A stretch of 64,000 bases of DNA from Rhabdophis nuchalis (taxonomy: Eukaryota > Chordata > Lepidosauria > Squamata > Natricidae): assembly GCA_039707465.1 (NCBI GenBank), contig CM077658.1, positions 19,457,232 through 19,521,231 on the forward strand, in the 5' to 3' direction. Below, in pieces: positions 17,876-28,639 of this stretch. The notes beneath the pieces are model-generated. The model was not told the DNA's origin, ran no database searches, and worked only from the letters and a program-made list of their open reading frames with translations. The position numbers and the translations under genes are program-made. Within the stretch, counting starts at the first letter, position 1. The number at the start of each line of letters is the position of its first letter.

Positions 17876-18452
17876 TGTGGTCCTCCAGCGGCCAGTGGAG
17901 CTGGCAGCAGATTCGGGCAGTGGGGAGGTTGGGGAGGAACCTGGGACAGTCCTGGAGTCTGGGGAAGACTCAGACGAGGGTTCTGTGTCGGAGGCAGAGA
18001 GGGGGCCAGGGCCGTATGCCAGTTATCAGCTGCCTTCAGAGTCAAACATCAGTGAGGCAGATGAACAGCTGGAGCCTGTTCCCAGTGTGCGCATGTGCAG
18101 AGTGGCCAGACGAAGGGAACAGCTAAAGAACAGGGGTCGACTTGGGAGTAAGGTTACAGGTGGACGATGAATGGCCCCTCCCAGAGGAAATAAAAGAGGA
18201 GCGAAAGGGGAGTGGAGTTTGCAGGAGACAATTAGTTCGCTTCATTGGTTTGTGACTCTCTGAGACTTTTAGCCAACTTTTGCAAATGTTGGCCTGGCAG
18301 CTCTTCAAGCCAGATAAGGTCCGTGGCTGTATATCCTCCTTTGAAAGACTTTGCTGGATGTGAATGAGCAGAATTCCCAGTAAATTAATAAAAGGGTTTT
18401 TTTTCGGGACAAGGAGGTTGTTTCATGCTCTAGGGAAGCCTCGGTCAGAACA
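17876..18452 (+). mobile_element. LTR-1, solo long terminal repeat
   Basis: About 577 bp from TGTGGTCC to GGTCAGAACA. AATAAAAG near 18390 is a plausible polyadenylation signal about 60 bp before the end. The same family is at 26690, 60470 and, decayed, 11115. The first part also matches 19114-19433. No internal gag/pol flanks it, so it is a solo LTR. No convincing target duplication found. The 154-codon frame crossing its start is chance. Confidence 0.65.
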
Positions 18453-18574
18453 ATTCATTTTTTCCCATTTGTTCTATAGGTTTGTTTCTTTCCTGTACCA
18501 GGTTGATTAAATAATAATCTACATTATCCCTATCCCAGGTCCATGGAAAGGACTCGCTAGGCGGACAAAAATGC

Positions 18575-18662
18575 CAAATCCAGTCTAAATTCACTTAATA
18601 TCCAACTTGCTTAGCAACAGAAATTCATGCCAGTCGCGATTGTAATCTGAGGATTACCTGTG
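18575..18662 (+). mobile_element. DNA-T element 3' end
   Basis: ATTCACTTAATATCCAACTTG, TTAGCAACAGAAATTCATG and GAGGATTACCTG match the end of the DNA-T family. Confidence 0.6.
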
Positions 18663-18957
18663 TTGTATTTAATTGGACTGCCGTTCATTGTCTGAATTTA
18701 AATAGATTCATTTCCTCTTAATGATATTTTTAAGACAGCCTCTTCTTCAAGATTCAGCTCATACTCCCAATTGAATGACAGGCTGTAGGAAGATTCCCGG
18801 TTGACACTGTAAGTCACCGAAAGCTGAGAAACAGAACTTCCTGATTTATTTCTAAGCTCTTTTGTGCTTTCGGTTGGGTTAAGCCTAGCAACCACTTTTT
18901 CTCACTCTTATTGCAATCTTGCAAAATTTTAGCTGCCCAATCCTGAACCCCTTTTCG
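18663..18957. other. unique noncoding DNA
   Basis: No repeat or gene recognised. Confidence 0.35.
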
Positions 18958-19690
18958 AAAACTGAGCTGTCAAACGTTAATATGGAGGATAAAACGTACG
19001 AAGCATGGTTGCAGGAACTGGGTATGCCTAGTTTAACAAAAAGAAGGACCAGGGGTGACATAAAAGCAGTCTTCCAATATCTGAGGGGCTGTCACCAAGA
19101 AGAGCGGGTCAGCTGTTCTGGCCTAGGCTTCCCCAAAAAGCATGAGGCAGAGTCCTGGTCCCCGCAAAACCCTGATTTCTGAGTTGTTCTTTTCTTCTGG
19201 CAGCTCTGTGCATGCACACACTGGGAACAGGCGCCAGCTGTTCCTCTGCCTCACTGCCGTGTAGCTCTGTAGGCACCTGATCACTGCCAGATGGCTTCAG
19301 CCCCATCTCTGCCTCCAATGCAGAGCCCTCGTCCAAGCCTTCCCCAACTCCAGGACTGGCCCATGTTCCTCCCCAACCTCTTCACTGTCTTACCCTGCTG
19401 CCAACTCCAATGGCTACTGTCGGGCCACAACAAACGCATCTGAAGGCAGGACAAGAAGCAATGGATGGAAACTAATCAAGGAGAGATCCAATCTAGAACT
19501 AAGGAGAAATTTCCTGACAGAATAAATTAACCAGTGGAACAACTTGCCTCCAGAAGTTGTACGTGCTCCAACACTGGAGGTTTTTAAGAAGAGATTGGAC
19601 AACCCTTTGTCTGAAGTGACATAGGGTTTTCTGCTTGAGCAGGGGGTTGGACTAGAAGACCTCCAAGGTCTCTTTCAATTCTGCTATTCT
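18958..19690 (+). mobile_element. CR1 LINE 3' end split by an LTR
   Basis: 18958-19113 encodes the segment DKTYEAWLQELGMPSLTKRR-like tail of the reverse transcriptase. It resumes at 19434 with GCAGGACAAGAAGCAATGGA and runs to CTCCAAGGTCTCTTTCAATT and a short tail. About a dozen CR1 bases are missing at the break. Confidence 0.85.
19114..19433 (-). mobile_element. LTR-1-related element inserted in CR1
   Basis: The minus strand begins TGTTGTGGCCCGACAGTAGC and ends GGAAGCCTAGGCCAGAACA. It shares the first half and last bases with 17876-18452 but lacks the middle, including the AATAAA region, so it is an internally shorter relative. Target duplication is not clear. Confidence 0.65.
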
Positions 19691-20344
19691 GTTCTGTTTT
19701 AATATGGTACATTTGGACCTTTAAAAGGAATATGCACAGTTAAGGATCAGCTGCAGGAATACGATTGTGGGCAGCTTGGCTAACGCCAGTGTTTCCCAGT
19801 CTTTCAGCCAAGGAACATCAGAATAAAAATCAGATTAATAATTGAAGAGTAATGTGCCTTAGCCAACACCATCTAGTTTTAAAAGAATGAATATGTAGCT
19901 TAACTTAACACTCTGCTGGCTTAATGCCCAGTAGTTGAAGCTAACTTCTGATAAATCTCTTCTTCTATTGTGGGGAGCTGGAAAGTTGATTTTCCTCATC
20001 TGTCAAAATGAATCACTTAAGAGCCCACATTCTTTGGGAAATGAGCACTTTTACTTCCGAATACAATGTCTATTTAGCATCAGAGGGAAGTGTTGTACCT
20101 TCCCGTTCTCTTTCTAAGCCAAATATATTAACTAAATACAGACACAGAGAGACACCTTCTTTTGACCGTTCCTTTCATAAATTCTGCTTATTTAATTTAC
20201 AGAGGAAAACACTTTTCTTTTTTAAAAAAAGAAGGAAACAGGAGGAAGAACATAAAGAAACGATGAAATTATTCACCTGGTTTAAATTTCTGGTTCCAGG
20301 CTTCTGAATTTATTATCTATTTTTGCAGGTGCTTTTCCAAAAGG
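19691..20344. other. unique noncoding DNA
   Basis: No repeat family or gene recognised. AT-rich, with a poly-A/G-rich stretch near 20220. Confidence 0.4.
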
Positions 20345-20415
20345 CAACTGGGTTTTTCCCCCCCCTTGAAAACATTTCGCTTCTTATCCAAGAAGTTTCT
20401 TCAGTTCTGCCTGAA
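20345..20415 (-). repeat. Penelope-type family 2 fragment with hammerhead-like motif
   Basis: 20371-20404 on the minus strand reads CTGAAGA, A, ACTTCT loop AGAAGC, GAAA, TGTT. Position 7 of the core may be any base, so CTGAAGA is acceptable, and GUU is an allowed cleavage triplet. The base of the stem has an A-C mismatch. Confidence 0.5.
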
Positions 20416-20429
20416 TGGTGATTCAATCT

Positions 20430-20763
20430 CCACTATTCATAATACACAGGCAAACAATAAATACAAAGTCAAGATAAACCGCTACAAACTTAATAGCAGA
20501 AAATACGACTTCAGCAACAGAGGGGTCAACGCCTGGAATGCTCTCCCTAACTCTTTTGTTACATCCTCAAACCCCCAAAACCTCAACCTTAAACTGTCCA
20601 CCGTGGACCTCACCCCATTCCTAAGAGGTCCGTAAAGGGGGTGTGCATAAGCGCACCAGCCTGCCTACCGTCCCTGTCCTACTGTCCCCATTTATCTGTA
20701 TTCATTCCTTTCATTCATATCCATGTTTATATCTAGACCTGCTATCTTGTATATGTTTGACAA
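20430..20763 (+). mobile_element. LINE-B 3' end
   Basis: Encodes NKYKVKINRYKLNSRKYDFS and VNAWNALPNSFVTSSNP, the conserved C-terminus of a Jockey-type reverse transcriptase, then the family's 3' region (CCTACCGTCCCTGTCCTACT). Its tail runs straight into the purine tract. Confidence 0.75.
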
Positions 20764-20879
20764 GAAGAAGGGAGGGAGAGAAGGAGAAAGAGAGACAGGT
20801 AGCCAGACAGAGACAGAGGGAGGGAGGGAGGGAGAAACAGAGACAGAGAGAGAGAAGGAGGGAGAGAGAGAGAGAGAAA

Positions 20880-20910
<31 letters not shown>

Positions 20911-21203
20911 GGGGGAGGGGGAGAGAATGAGAGCGGGAGGGAGGGAGAGACAGAGAGAAAGAAGGAGAGAGGGAGGGAGAGAGGGAGAGAGAGCAAGAGA
21001 GATAGAAAGAGAAAGAGGGAGAGAAAGAGAGACAGACAGAGAGAGGGGGAGGGAGGGAGAGAGAAAGAGGGAGGGAGGAAAGGAGAAAGAGAGAGAGAGA
21101 CAGACAGAAACAGAAAGAGGGAAGGAGAGACAAACAGAGACAGAGAGAGAGAGGAGGGAGAGAGAGAGAGAGAAGGAGGGAGAAAGACAGAGACAGAGAG
21201 AGG
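20764..21203 (+). repeat. GA-rich polypurine tract
   Basis: About 440 bp almost free of pyrimidines: GAGA, GGGA and GACA units in changing order. It stops at the L2 5' end and the same kind of text resumes after the L2 tail at about 23256. The charged Arg/Glu open frames here are artefacts. Confidence 0.95.
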
Positions 21204-23075
21204 GCTACCCGTTCTGAATCTGACCGGACACAGGTAAGAGCCCATTTACGGACTTACATTGTGGCGCTGAGAGTGGCCAAACGTCATCATTGTGCCACTC
21301 TCATAGCATCCGCAGAAAACCGCCCTGCCGCCCTGTTTAGGGTGACCCATTCCCTCCTTCAACAGAGGGTGCGGGAAGCCCCACTACAGGGTAGAGCAGA
21401 GGAATTTGTGATTTTTCTGCAGGAGAAAATCGCTCAGATACAGAATGAGTTAGCCTCCATTGATGGCCCAGTGGGATGCCACGAGACAGATCTTGTTTGG
21501 GAGGAGTTTGACTCCGTTACTTCCGAGGATATGGACAGGTTACGTGGGCGACTGCGAGCCACCACATGTTTATTGGACCCGTGTCCCTCCTGGCTTGTAC
21601 TGGCATCCTGGGAGGTGACACGAGGCTGGCTCCAAGAGGTTGTCAACGCATCCTTAAGTGAGGGTGCCTTACCTGCTTCCCTAAAAGAGGCCATGGTGAG
21701 GCCCCTCCTTAAGAAGCCCTCTTTGGATCCAGCTTTATTAACCAACTATCGTCCAGTCTCCAACCTTCCCTTTTTGGCGAAGGTTGTTGAGAGTGTGGTG
21801 GCACAACAGTTTCCCCGTCACCTGGAGGAAGTTGATTATCTAGACCCGCGCCAGTCCGGCTTTCGGCCCGGGCATAGCACCGAGACGGCATTGGTCGCGT
21901 TGGTCGATGATCTCTGGAGGGCCAGAGATGGGGGTTGCTCCTCCATCCTGGTCCTATTAGACCTCTCGGCGGCTTTCGATACCATCGACCATGGTATCCT
22001 ATTGCATCGGCTGGAGGGGTTGGGGGTGGGAGGCACCGTTTTACGGTGGTTCTCCTCCTACCTCTCTGGCCGATCGCAATTTGTGTTGGCAGGAGAGCAG
22101 AGGTCGACCTCGAGACCCCTCACATGTGGGGTCCCTCAGGGGTCGGTCCTCTCGCCTCTCCTGTTCAACACATATATGAAGCCGCTGGGTGAGATCATCC
22201 GTGGCTTTGGGGTAGAGTACCATCTCTACGCTGATGATACTCAGCTGTATATATCTACCCCAAGCCACCCCAACGATGCCGTAGCGGTGATGTGCCAGTG
22301 CCTGGAAGCCGTACGGATCTGGATGGGAAGTAACGGACTCAGACTCAACCCGACCAAGACCGAGTGGCTGTGGTTTCCGGCTGCCCGATTCAACCAGCTG
22401 ACTCCATCGCTGGCCATAGGGGGCGAACATCTTGCCCCTGTGGATGGGGTGCGCAACTTGGGTGTCCTCCTGGATGCCCGGCTGTCCATGGAAGATCAAG
22501 TGACAGCCGTGGCCAGGAGGGCGTTTTACCAGGTTCGCCTGGTTCGCCAGTTGCGCCCCCTATTGGATCGGGACGCCCTTCGCACAGTCACTCATGCTCT
22601 CGTGACATCCCGACTGGACTATTGTAACTCTCTCTACATGGGGCTCCCCTTGAGGTGCACCCGAAGACTTCAGCTGGTCCAGAATGCAGCCGCGCGAGCA
22701 ATAATGGGTACCGCAAGGTATACCCATGTAACACCGCTCTTGCGCGAGCTGCACTGGCTACCTGTCGTCTTTCGGGTGCGCTTCAAGGTGTTAGTCCTCA
22801 TCTTTAAAGCGCTCCATGGCTCGGGACCTAGCTATCTGCGGGATCGGATTCTGCCTCATACATCTTCCCGGCCCATTCGCTCCCACAGAGAGGGACTTCT
22901 CCGGGTGCCGTCCACTAGACTTTGTCAGCGGGCGACGCCCAGGGGAAGGGCCTTCTCTGTGGCGGGCCCAGCCCTCTGGAACGACCTTCCCCCCGATATT
23001 AGAACAACTACGGACCTCCGCTCCTTCCGTCAGAAATTAAAAACTCACTTTTTCTGCTTGGCCGGCCTAGGTTAG
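21204..23075 (+). CDS. L2-like LINE reverse transcriptase, C-terminal part of ORF2
   Basis: The frame is open from the truncation point at 21204; there is no native start, and the first possible initiator in frame is GTG at 21261. It encodes the reverse-transcriptase domain and C-terminal tail of a Jockey/L2-group non-LTR retrotransposon. Palm motif A is LLDLSAAFDTIDH (first catalytic Asp codon at 21978), followed by VPQGSVLSPLLF (22131) and the catalytic YADD box (22227-22238). The C-terminal block SVAGPALWNDLPP is typical of the group. The stop is TAG at 23073-23075. No endonuclease domain is present, so it cannot mobilise alone. There is no upstream host promoter. It is a transposon fragment, not a host gene. 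Confidence 0.9.
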   Translation, partial: ATRSESDRTQVRAHLRTYIVALRVAKRHHCATLIASAENRPAALFRVTHSLLQQRVREAPLQGRAEEFVIFLQEKIAQIQNELASIDGPVGCHETDLVWEEFDSVTSEDMDRLRGRLRATTCLLDPCPSWLVLASWEVTRGWLQEVVNASLSEGALPASLKEAMVRPLLKKPSLDPALLTNYRPVSNLPFLAKVVESVVAQQFPRHLEEVDYLDPRQSGFRPGHSTETALVALVDDLWRARDGGCSSILVLLDLSAAFDTIDHGILLHRLEGLGVGGTVLRWFSSYLSGRSQFVLAGEQRSTSRPLTCGVPQGSVLSPLLFNTYMKPLGEIIRGFGVEYHLYADDTQLYISTPSHPNDAVAVMCQCLEAVRIWMGSNGLRLNPTKTEWLWFPAARFNQLTPSLAIGGEHLAPVDGVRNLGVLLDARLSMEDQVTAVARRAFYQVRLVRQLRPLLDRDALRTVTHALVTSRLDYCNSLYMGLPLRCTRRLQLVQNAAARAIMGTARYTHVTPLLRELHWLPVVFRVRFKVLVLIFKALHGSGPSYLRDRILPHTSSRPIRSHREGLLRVPSTRLCQRATPRGRAFSVAGPALWNDLPPDIRTTTDLRSFRQKLKTHFFCLAGLG

Positions 23076-23255
23076 TCTCTACCTCAGGGGTTAGGGAATG
23101 TTAATTTTAAAATGGGGATTTTAGTACAGGGACAGTTGATTTAATTTGCTTTTATTGTATTTATTTATGTATATATTTTATGCTGTTTTAATTTTCCCTG
23201 TGCACCGCTCCGAGTCCCCCTGGGGAGAGGACGCGGTATAGAAAAATAAATAAAA
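21204..23255 (+). mobile_element. L2-like LINE, 5'-truncated, recent
   Basis: The element lies between two halves of a polypurine tract. It holds the C-terminal portion of ORF2 (21204-23075) and a 3' region ending in CCGCTCCGAGTCCCCCTGGG and AAATAAATAAA. The endonuclease part is missing. The intact frame suggests few mutations since insertion. Other copies are at 9061 and 34217 (minus). Confidence 0.88.
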
Positions 23256-23320
23256 TCTAAGAGAGGAGGAGGGGAGAACAAGAGAGAGGGGGGAGAGGGA
23301 GGGAGAGAGAGAGAAGTTGG
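23256..23320 (+). repeat. GA-rich tract, right half
   Basis: GAGAGGAGGAGGGGAGAAC-type purine text continuing the tract at 20764-21203 on the far side of the L2. Confidence 0.9.
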
Positions 23321-24035
23321 TGGGATTCAAGTCAAATATATCAGGGTAAAATTGGAGCAGACAAAGCCCCCATAAAAATGAAATTAATCCCAAGGCTATT
23401 ACCTTTGTCCCCAATGTGGCAGATATTAGCTGTTTTCAGGAAACCAGAAATCCCTACAAGAGTGCTTTTAAGGTTGTTTTTTTCCCCCTCTATTCAGGGA
23501 GGGAGAGAAAGGCTTAAGTTTAAACTTCAATAAAATCCAAATTTATGTGCATCAGATTTATCACTGGCCTTCCATTATTGCTGAGACTGGCTGGTTTTTT
23601 CCCCTTCTTCTTCTTTTTCTTTTTTCATGAACTGGAATAAGATATAGGCTGTTGCCTTATCTGGCATTTGGTTACTGATGGCCCAGAGATCTTTCATAAC
23701 TCTTGATAAATTACATTAAGTGCTTTTTCACGTCTCTGCCCCCAGCATAAAACCCACCCAGATGTATTTTTACAGTGACGGTAATATGAGTATAAAATAG
23801 GGTTTAAAGCATGGACAAAGTAAAAAATAATGGGTTCCATGATATCATTAATATTGTGCACGTATTTATTATTAAACATTATGTATTAATAAGTATTTAT
23901 AATATTTAATAATATTAGTGCTAATAATAATAACTGGTTCCACCTTAAAAAGATCCTGGCTGACCCTTAGAATATCTGCACTTTAGCACATTGGTCAATT
24001 ATAATGTCACATTGCTCACACCTACACAGATACTA
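23321..24035. other. unique AT-rich noncoding DNA
   Basis: No repeat family recognised. AATAATATT-rich text at 23850-23930. Confidence 0.4.
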
Positions 24036-24396
24036 CAGGTAGTTCTCGACTTACAACAGTCCATTTAGTGACTGCTCGAAGTTACAACAGCACTAACATT
24101 TTTCACACTTATGACGGTTGCCGCATCCTCAAGGTCATTGCGATTTACAGTTGGATGTTTGACAACTGCTTTATATTTATGACGGTTGTAGTGTCTCCGG
24201 GTCACGTGCTCCCCTATTGCAACCTTCTGACAAGCCACCTCAATGGGGGAAGCTGGATTCACTTAACAGCGCTGTTACTCATTTAACGACTGCAGCGATT
24301 CACTTAACAAAGGTGGCCAGAAATTCACTGAACAAATTTCTCACTTGGCGACATAATTTTTGGGCTCAATTGTGGTTGTAAATGGAAGACTACATG
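24036..24396 (+). mobile_element. DNA-T palindromic element, complete copy
   Basis: Opens CAGGTAGTTCTCGACTTAC and closes with GGTTGTAAATGGAAGACTAC followed by ATG, giving imperfect terminal inverted repeats. TA lies directly on both sides (24034-24035, 24397-24398), suggesting a TA target as in Tc1/mariner. No transposase. Other pieces are near 3973, 11360, 18575, 33570, 41930, 44995, 45905, 46495, 51060 and 51935. Confidence 0.75.
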
Positions 24397-24644
24397 TACT
24401 GCTTGAACACCCTTGGCATTGACAAAATCCCCATCAGTCAATTGCCAAGAGGGCCCAGAATGGGATATGGCTAATTAAATCTGGCGCTAACATTATGAGT
24501 GAAGCCTGCGGCTTTTCATGTTTTAGCATTAAGTGGTAGCTAGGTAATCATGATTTGTTTAACTATGATCAGATGTAGCAATAGTTAAAGCCAAGAAACT
24601 GTTCTTAGGCAAATCATGGTTGAAATGAAACTCCCAGGAGGGCA
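24397..24644. other. unique noncoding DNA
   Basis: No feature recognised. Confidence 0.35.
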
Positions 24645-25050
24645 GAGAATAGCAACAAAGATGATTAGGGGGCTGGAGGCTAAAACCTACAGAAAATGCT
24701 TGCAGGAATTGGGTATATCTAGGGGGAAATGTGTTAAAAGTGTTCCAGTATTTGAAGGGCTGCCAGAAAGAAGAGGGGGTCATCTTATTCTCCAAAGCAC
24801 CAGAAGGCAAGATAAGAAGCAATGGATGGAAGCTAATCAAGGAGAGAACCAGTCTAGACCTAAGGAGAAATGTCCTAACAGTGAGAAAAATCAACCAGTG
24901 GAACAGTTTCTTCAAGAAGTTGTGGGTGTTCCATCACTGGAAGCTTTTCAGAAGAATCTGGACAGCCACTTGTCTGAAATAGTATAAGTTCTCCTGCTTG
25001 AGTAGAAGATCTCCAAGGTCCCTTCCAACTCTGATATCCTATGTTCTATG
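24645..25050 (+). mobile_element. CR1 LINE 3' end
   Basis: Encodes [17 protein letters not shown], then with frameshifts the remaining tail, and ends CTCCAAGGTCCCTTCCAACT without a long microsatellite. Typical 5'-truncated dead copy. Confidence 0.88.
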
Positions 25051-25255
25051 ACTTTACCTGGAACAGCTTACATCCTACGACGAGACCTTTAACACCATCA
25101 AACCACAACATCTACCTATCTCAGGAAAAAACTCAATAGACCTATAAAAATGCCAATTTCAGTCTAAACATTTGGCTGACTATTAAACAAACCGAATGTT
25201 AAAAGGGTATGATACTTATGTAGTTCCTTTTGAAGCACATCTAGATTATATTAAA

Positions 25256-25615
25256 GTAAAGGACGCAGTGGTTCAGTGACTAAGATGCTGAGCTTGTCAA
25301 TCAGAAAGGTCAGCAGTTCGGCAGTTCGAATCCTTAGCACCACGTAATGGAGTGAGCTCCCATTACTTGTCCCAGCTTCCGCCAACCTAGCAGTTTAGAA
25401 GCACGTAAAAATGCAAGTAGAAAAATAGGAACCACCTTTGGTGGGAAGGTGACAATGTTCTGTGCGCCTTCGGTGTTTAGTCACGTTGGCCACATGATCA
25501 CAGAGACATCTTCGGACAGCGCTGGCTCTTCGGCTTTGAAACAATGATGGCACCACCCTCTAGAGTCGGGAACGACTAGCACATAAGTGCAAGGAGAACC
25601 TTTACCTTTACTTTA
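25256..25615 (+). mobile_element. Sauria-type SINE, full length
   Basis: Head GGACGCAGTGGTTCAGTGAC (A box) and AGTTCGAATCC (B box), body ACTTGTCCCAGCTTCCGCC and AAAATGCAAGTAGAAAAATAG, and 3' end CTAGAGTCGGGAACGACTAG and CCTTTACCTTTAC. Confidence 0.9.
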
Positions 25616-26635
25616 TCAACCAACCATAATAATAGCAAGGATTTGGGACAAGCAGGAAAATATAGGGGTAAAAAAGGATAGGAGAGAAGAGTTCCAACTC
25701 CTTTTTGAAAATATTATCTGGTTTTATTATTATTATTATTATCCAACCCTGGAACAAGAAATTCTTCCTTGCACAATTTTATTTAAAAAAGAAACAACAA
25801 CCCTTGATAGGGACATCATACTGAAGCATTAGCTAAAATGGCAAGAGCTCTGGTGAGAAATATAATTGCTGGATATTAAGGTGATTAAATTGTCCTAAAT
25901 TCCACGGGATATAAATTACTGGTTTTAGCAAACATATTCTTAAAGAAATATTGAGCAGCAACAGGCTTAATGGAGCACCTAGGTATAACAACTGGCTGCT
26001 GGGGGGTTCTTGTTTTATTTGCATTTGGCCAGAAAATGAGGGGGGGGGGAAAGAGATTGTAAAAATCTATGGGAACAGTAGAGTCTAAATTACATGTTCT
26101 GTTTCCTTTTCCATTTGTTGTTTTCAAGCTCCATGCTCTACAATAATGTATCAAGGTCCTAAGCATTTTTTTACTGTGTAAATCCTTCAAAGCTTAACAT
26201 GAAGGGGGGGGGGGGGGGACCCAACTAAGTAAAAGCTGGTTTCTATATTGTTTGGACATAATGCAGTGCTCAGTCTAAATCATAAGGGAATAAGGCACTT
26301 AAAATAGGGTGTCACATTTCGTGGTAATAAATAGCAGATTGATTCAACCTCCCAGTTGATCCCGCCCGTTTACTTATGTACAAGATGGAAAATATAGTAC
26401 TGAAGCCACTGTGATTTACTCTTTGGGAATGAGACACTCTGTATTAGCTTAAATAATTGCAGGAGTCCAGCATTGACAATTTATTTCAGCCTTAAGCCAA
26501 CCCATGCTTGGATAAAGTTGCAATGCATACAACACTCGCATTACAGCGTCAAGCAAGCTCACTGCAGAGCCTAAACACAGAGTTTGTTTTGCCTTGGGGA
26601 AAGCATTCATCTGAGCCAGGAGAAGGTCCTAAATT
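25616..26635. other. unique noncoding DNA with short homopolymers
   Basis: ATT repeat near 25726, G runs near 26040 and 26204-26218. No gene or repeat family recognised. Confidence 0.4.
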
Positions 26636-26639
26636 CACG

Positions 26640-26940
26640 GGAACAGTTTCTCAATTTCAGAATGCCCGTGTCCTGGAACAGCCCTCCTCAACCTCTTCTG
26701 ATCGAGGCTTCCCAAGAAAACGAAGCAAACTCCTTGTCCCGACAAAAACCCCTTTTATTAATTTCCTGCTCATTCAAATCCAGCAAAGTCTTTCAAGGGA
26801 GGATTTACAGTCACAGACTTTATCTGGCTTGGAGAGCTGCCAGGCTGATATCTGCAAAACTTGGCAAGGAGTCTCCGAGAGTCACAAAACAATGAACTAA
26901 TTGTCTCCTGCAAACTCCACTCCCCTTTCGGGAGAGAACA
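26640..26940 (-). mobile_element. LTR-1, partial
   Basis: The minus strand carries the right half of LTR-1: GGAGTGGAGTTTGCAGGAGA, CAGATAAAGTCTGTGACTG and AATAAAAGGGG, ending GGAAGCCTCGATCAGAAG. The left half is absent. Confidence 0.65.
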
Positions 26941-26989
26941 CTACCTTCTTTTCCGGTGGGGAGGAGGGGGAGTAGAACTCCTTAGCATC

Positions 26990-27213
26990 AGAGTGTATTA
27001 ATTATAAGAAATACTAATGATCTGATGGTCATTTCAAAAAATACTTCCTTAGCGAGCACCTAGAAGCCAAGAGGAACATACGTGCCAAATTTTAAGTTTG
27101 TAGGCTTTATGGTTCTGGAGATTTCATGTGGAGTGAGTGGTATTTGGCTTTTATATATATAGATACACAGACACACACAGACACACACCAAAAATTCAGT
27201 CAAGCTCGCTCGC
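26990..27213 (+). repeat. Unassigned Helitron-like or other repeat
   Basis: CGTGCCAAATTTTAAGTTTG and GGTTCTGGAGATTTCATG followed by GGCTTTTATATATATAG is a text I associate with abundant squamate rolling-circle or related repeats. The boundary and family are uncertain. Confidence 0.3.

Positions 27214-27307
<94 letters not shown>
27214..27307 (+). repeat. (CTAT)23 microsatellite
   Basis: Uninterrupted tetranucleotide tract. The Leu-Ser-Ile-Tyr frames are artefacts. Confidence 0.97.
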
Positions 27308-28419
27308 AAACAACTAGGAGTTCCAGCCAAAAGGTGGTATAGACACTGTTGTTGTTTTTTAAAGTCAGTTCAATATAATTATTTGCGGATGTGCATAATA
27401 AGGATTGTGAAAGGAATCCCCAGAAGAACAGATGTTTAGGGTTTGAGTCAGGCAATCAATGGTGGGCTGGTTCTTTAATCTGCTAAATTTTTGCTTGACA
27501 ACAATTTGTCATCCATCCCTGAGCATGGAGCCAAGGGGGGAAAATGCTAGGTACATTACAAGCATTAACGATTGCAAAAGAAGATCCTGTATATAACTGG
27601 GAGGCCATAAAATTCCAGCTGATCAGAACATCAAAGGGTTTTTACTAGAGAGGGCAAACTTCTAAGAACAGATTAGATAATGGCCGCAGAGGACAGGTGC
27701 AATTTAAGGATGGTAAATGGGTTACAGGAAGTCTCAGGCAAATATTTTGCTTTTAAAAAACAAAAAAAGCAATGAATTGTCTTCTATTCCCATGAAGTGG
27801 TTCTTTCTAAGAAGCACGTGACAGCTAGAGTTTGTGACAGGAAAGGAATGGTTTCCATTGTGCTTTGGAAATTCAGTTCTTACTGGATTTTATTATTCTT
27901 AACTGATTGCAGGAATCCGAGAGGGACCGTGTGGCTTTTTGGTTGCTGACAGAAACTCCAGATCTTTGTGAAGATGCTTAGCCGAGATTGAGGTTGGAGT
28001 TGAAGCACTGGAGTTGCTAAGGTAGTTTGCAAAATAATGCCCGCATCTAATTCTTCTCTGGAATGCTGTCCCAACATCTCTGATAGATGGATTTTCCTAC
28101 AGTCTCTTTTGATGCTAGCTAAATTTGGACAACACGATGTGATAGATACTGGAAGAGACTGTGAGGAAGAGAGAAATAAAATTAGGAGGATGCAGTGTGG
28201 CCAATTGAAAATGTAGGCCGTGAGGCCTTGCCTGGATGAAGAAAACCGTTTCACTTCAGTGGTGTGGAACTCTATATCAAAGCAAATTTTAAGCCACCTA
28301 ACACTGGAATAGAGCTGAGCTAATAATTTGCCGTCGCTATTTTGAAGGAATTCAGACAAATCAGCCACTAAGAGGCACAAGAAATAAACCAGCTTTACAC
28401 CCTATTCAAAAGAGACAAC
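27308..28419. other. unique noncoding DNA
   Basis: No repeat family recognised. A 166-codon frame on the minus strand (27880-28380) lacks recognisable domains and I regard it as chance. Confidence 0.4.
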
Positions 28420-28600
28420 AAAAAGTTAAGAAGGAAAGAAAAAAAGAGCAGAATACTTCCCCTCCAGCTGCCCATCACCCAGATAAGCAGGGATTGTCAC
28501 CAGACAAACAGTCAAGCAGAAAACAACACACCAATCAAGACTGGCAGGGCAAGCTGCAGACAGCAACTCCACACTCACTTGTACTGATGATGTTTTATGT
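28420..28600 (+). repeat. Possible Penelope-associated fragment
   Basis: Ends with TTGTACTGATGATGTT, the start of a family 1 hammerhead-like motif that is then truncated. The preceding CACCAGACAAACAGTCAAGC block appears repeat-like, but no second copy is in the window. Confidence 0.35.
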
Positions 28601-28639
28601 CTTTTATTTTTATTGATTGATCACATTTAGAAACCTTCC

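Noticed and set aside
17706..18170. 154-codon frame with an acidic segment
   Set aside because: It starts in unique DNA and runs into the LTR-1 repeat, so the acidic part is LTR sequence found again at 60470.
20711..21245. Long Arg/Glu and Ser/Leu open frames of 140-167 codons
   Set aside because: They result from the near-absence of stop codons in a polypurine tract and have no recognisable domain.
21434..22754. Several antisense and alternate-frame open frames inside the L2
   Set aside because: Shadows of the reverse-transcriptase frame, which carries the DTIDH and YADD motifs in one frame.
27880..28380. 166-codon minus-strand frame
   Set aside because: No domain recognised and no splice or promoter context. 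Composition resembles random noncoding translation.
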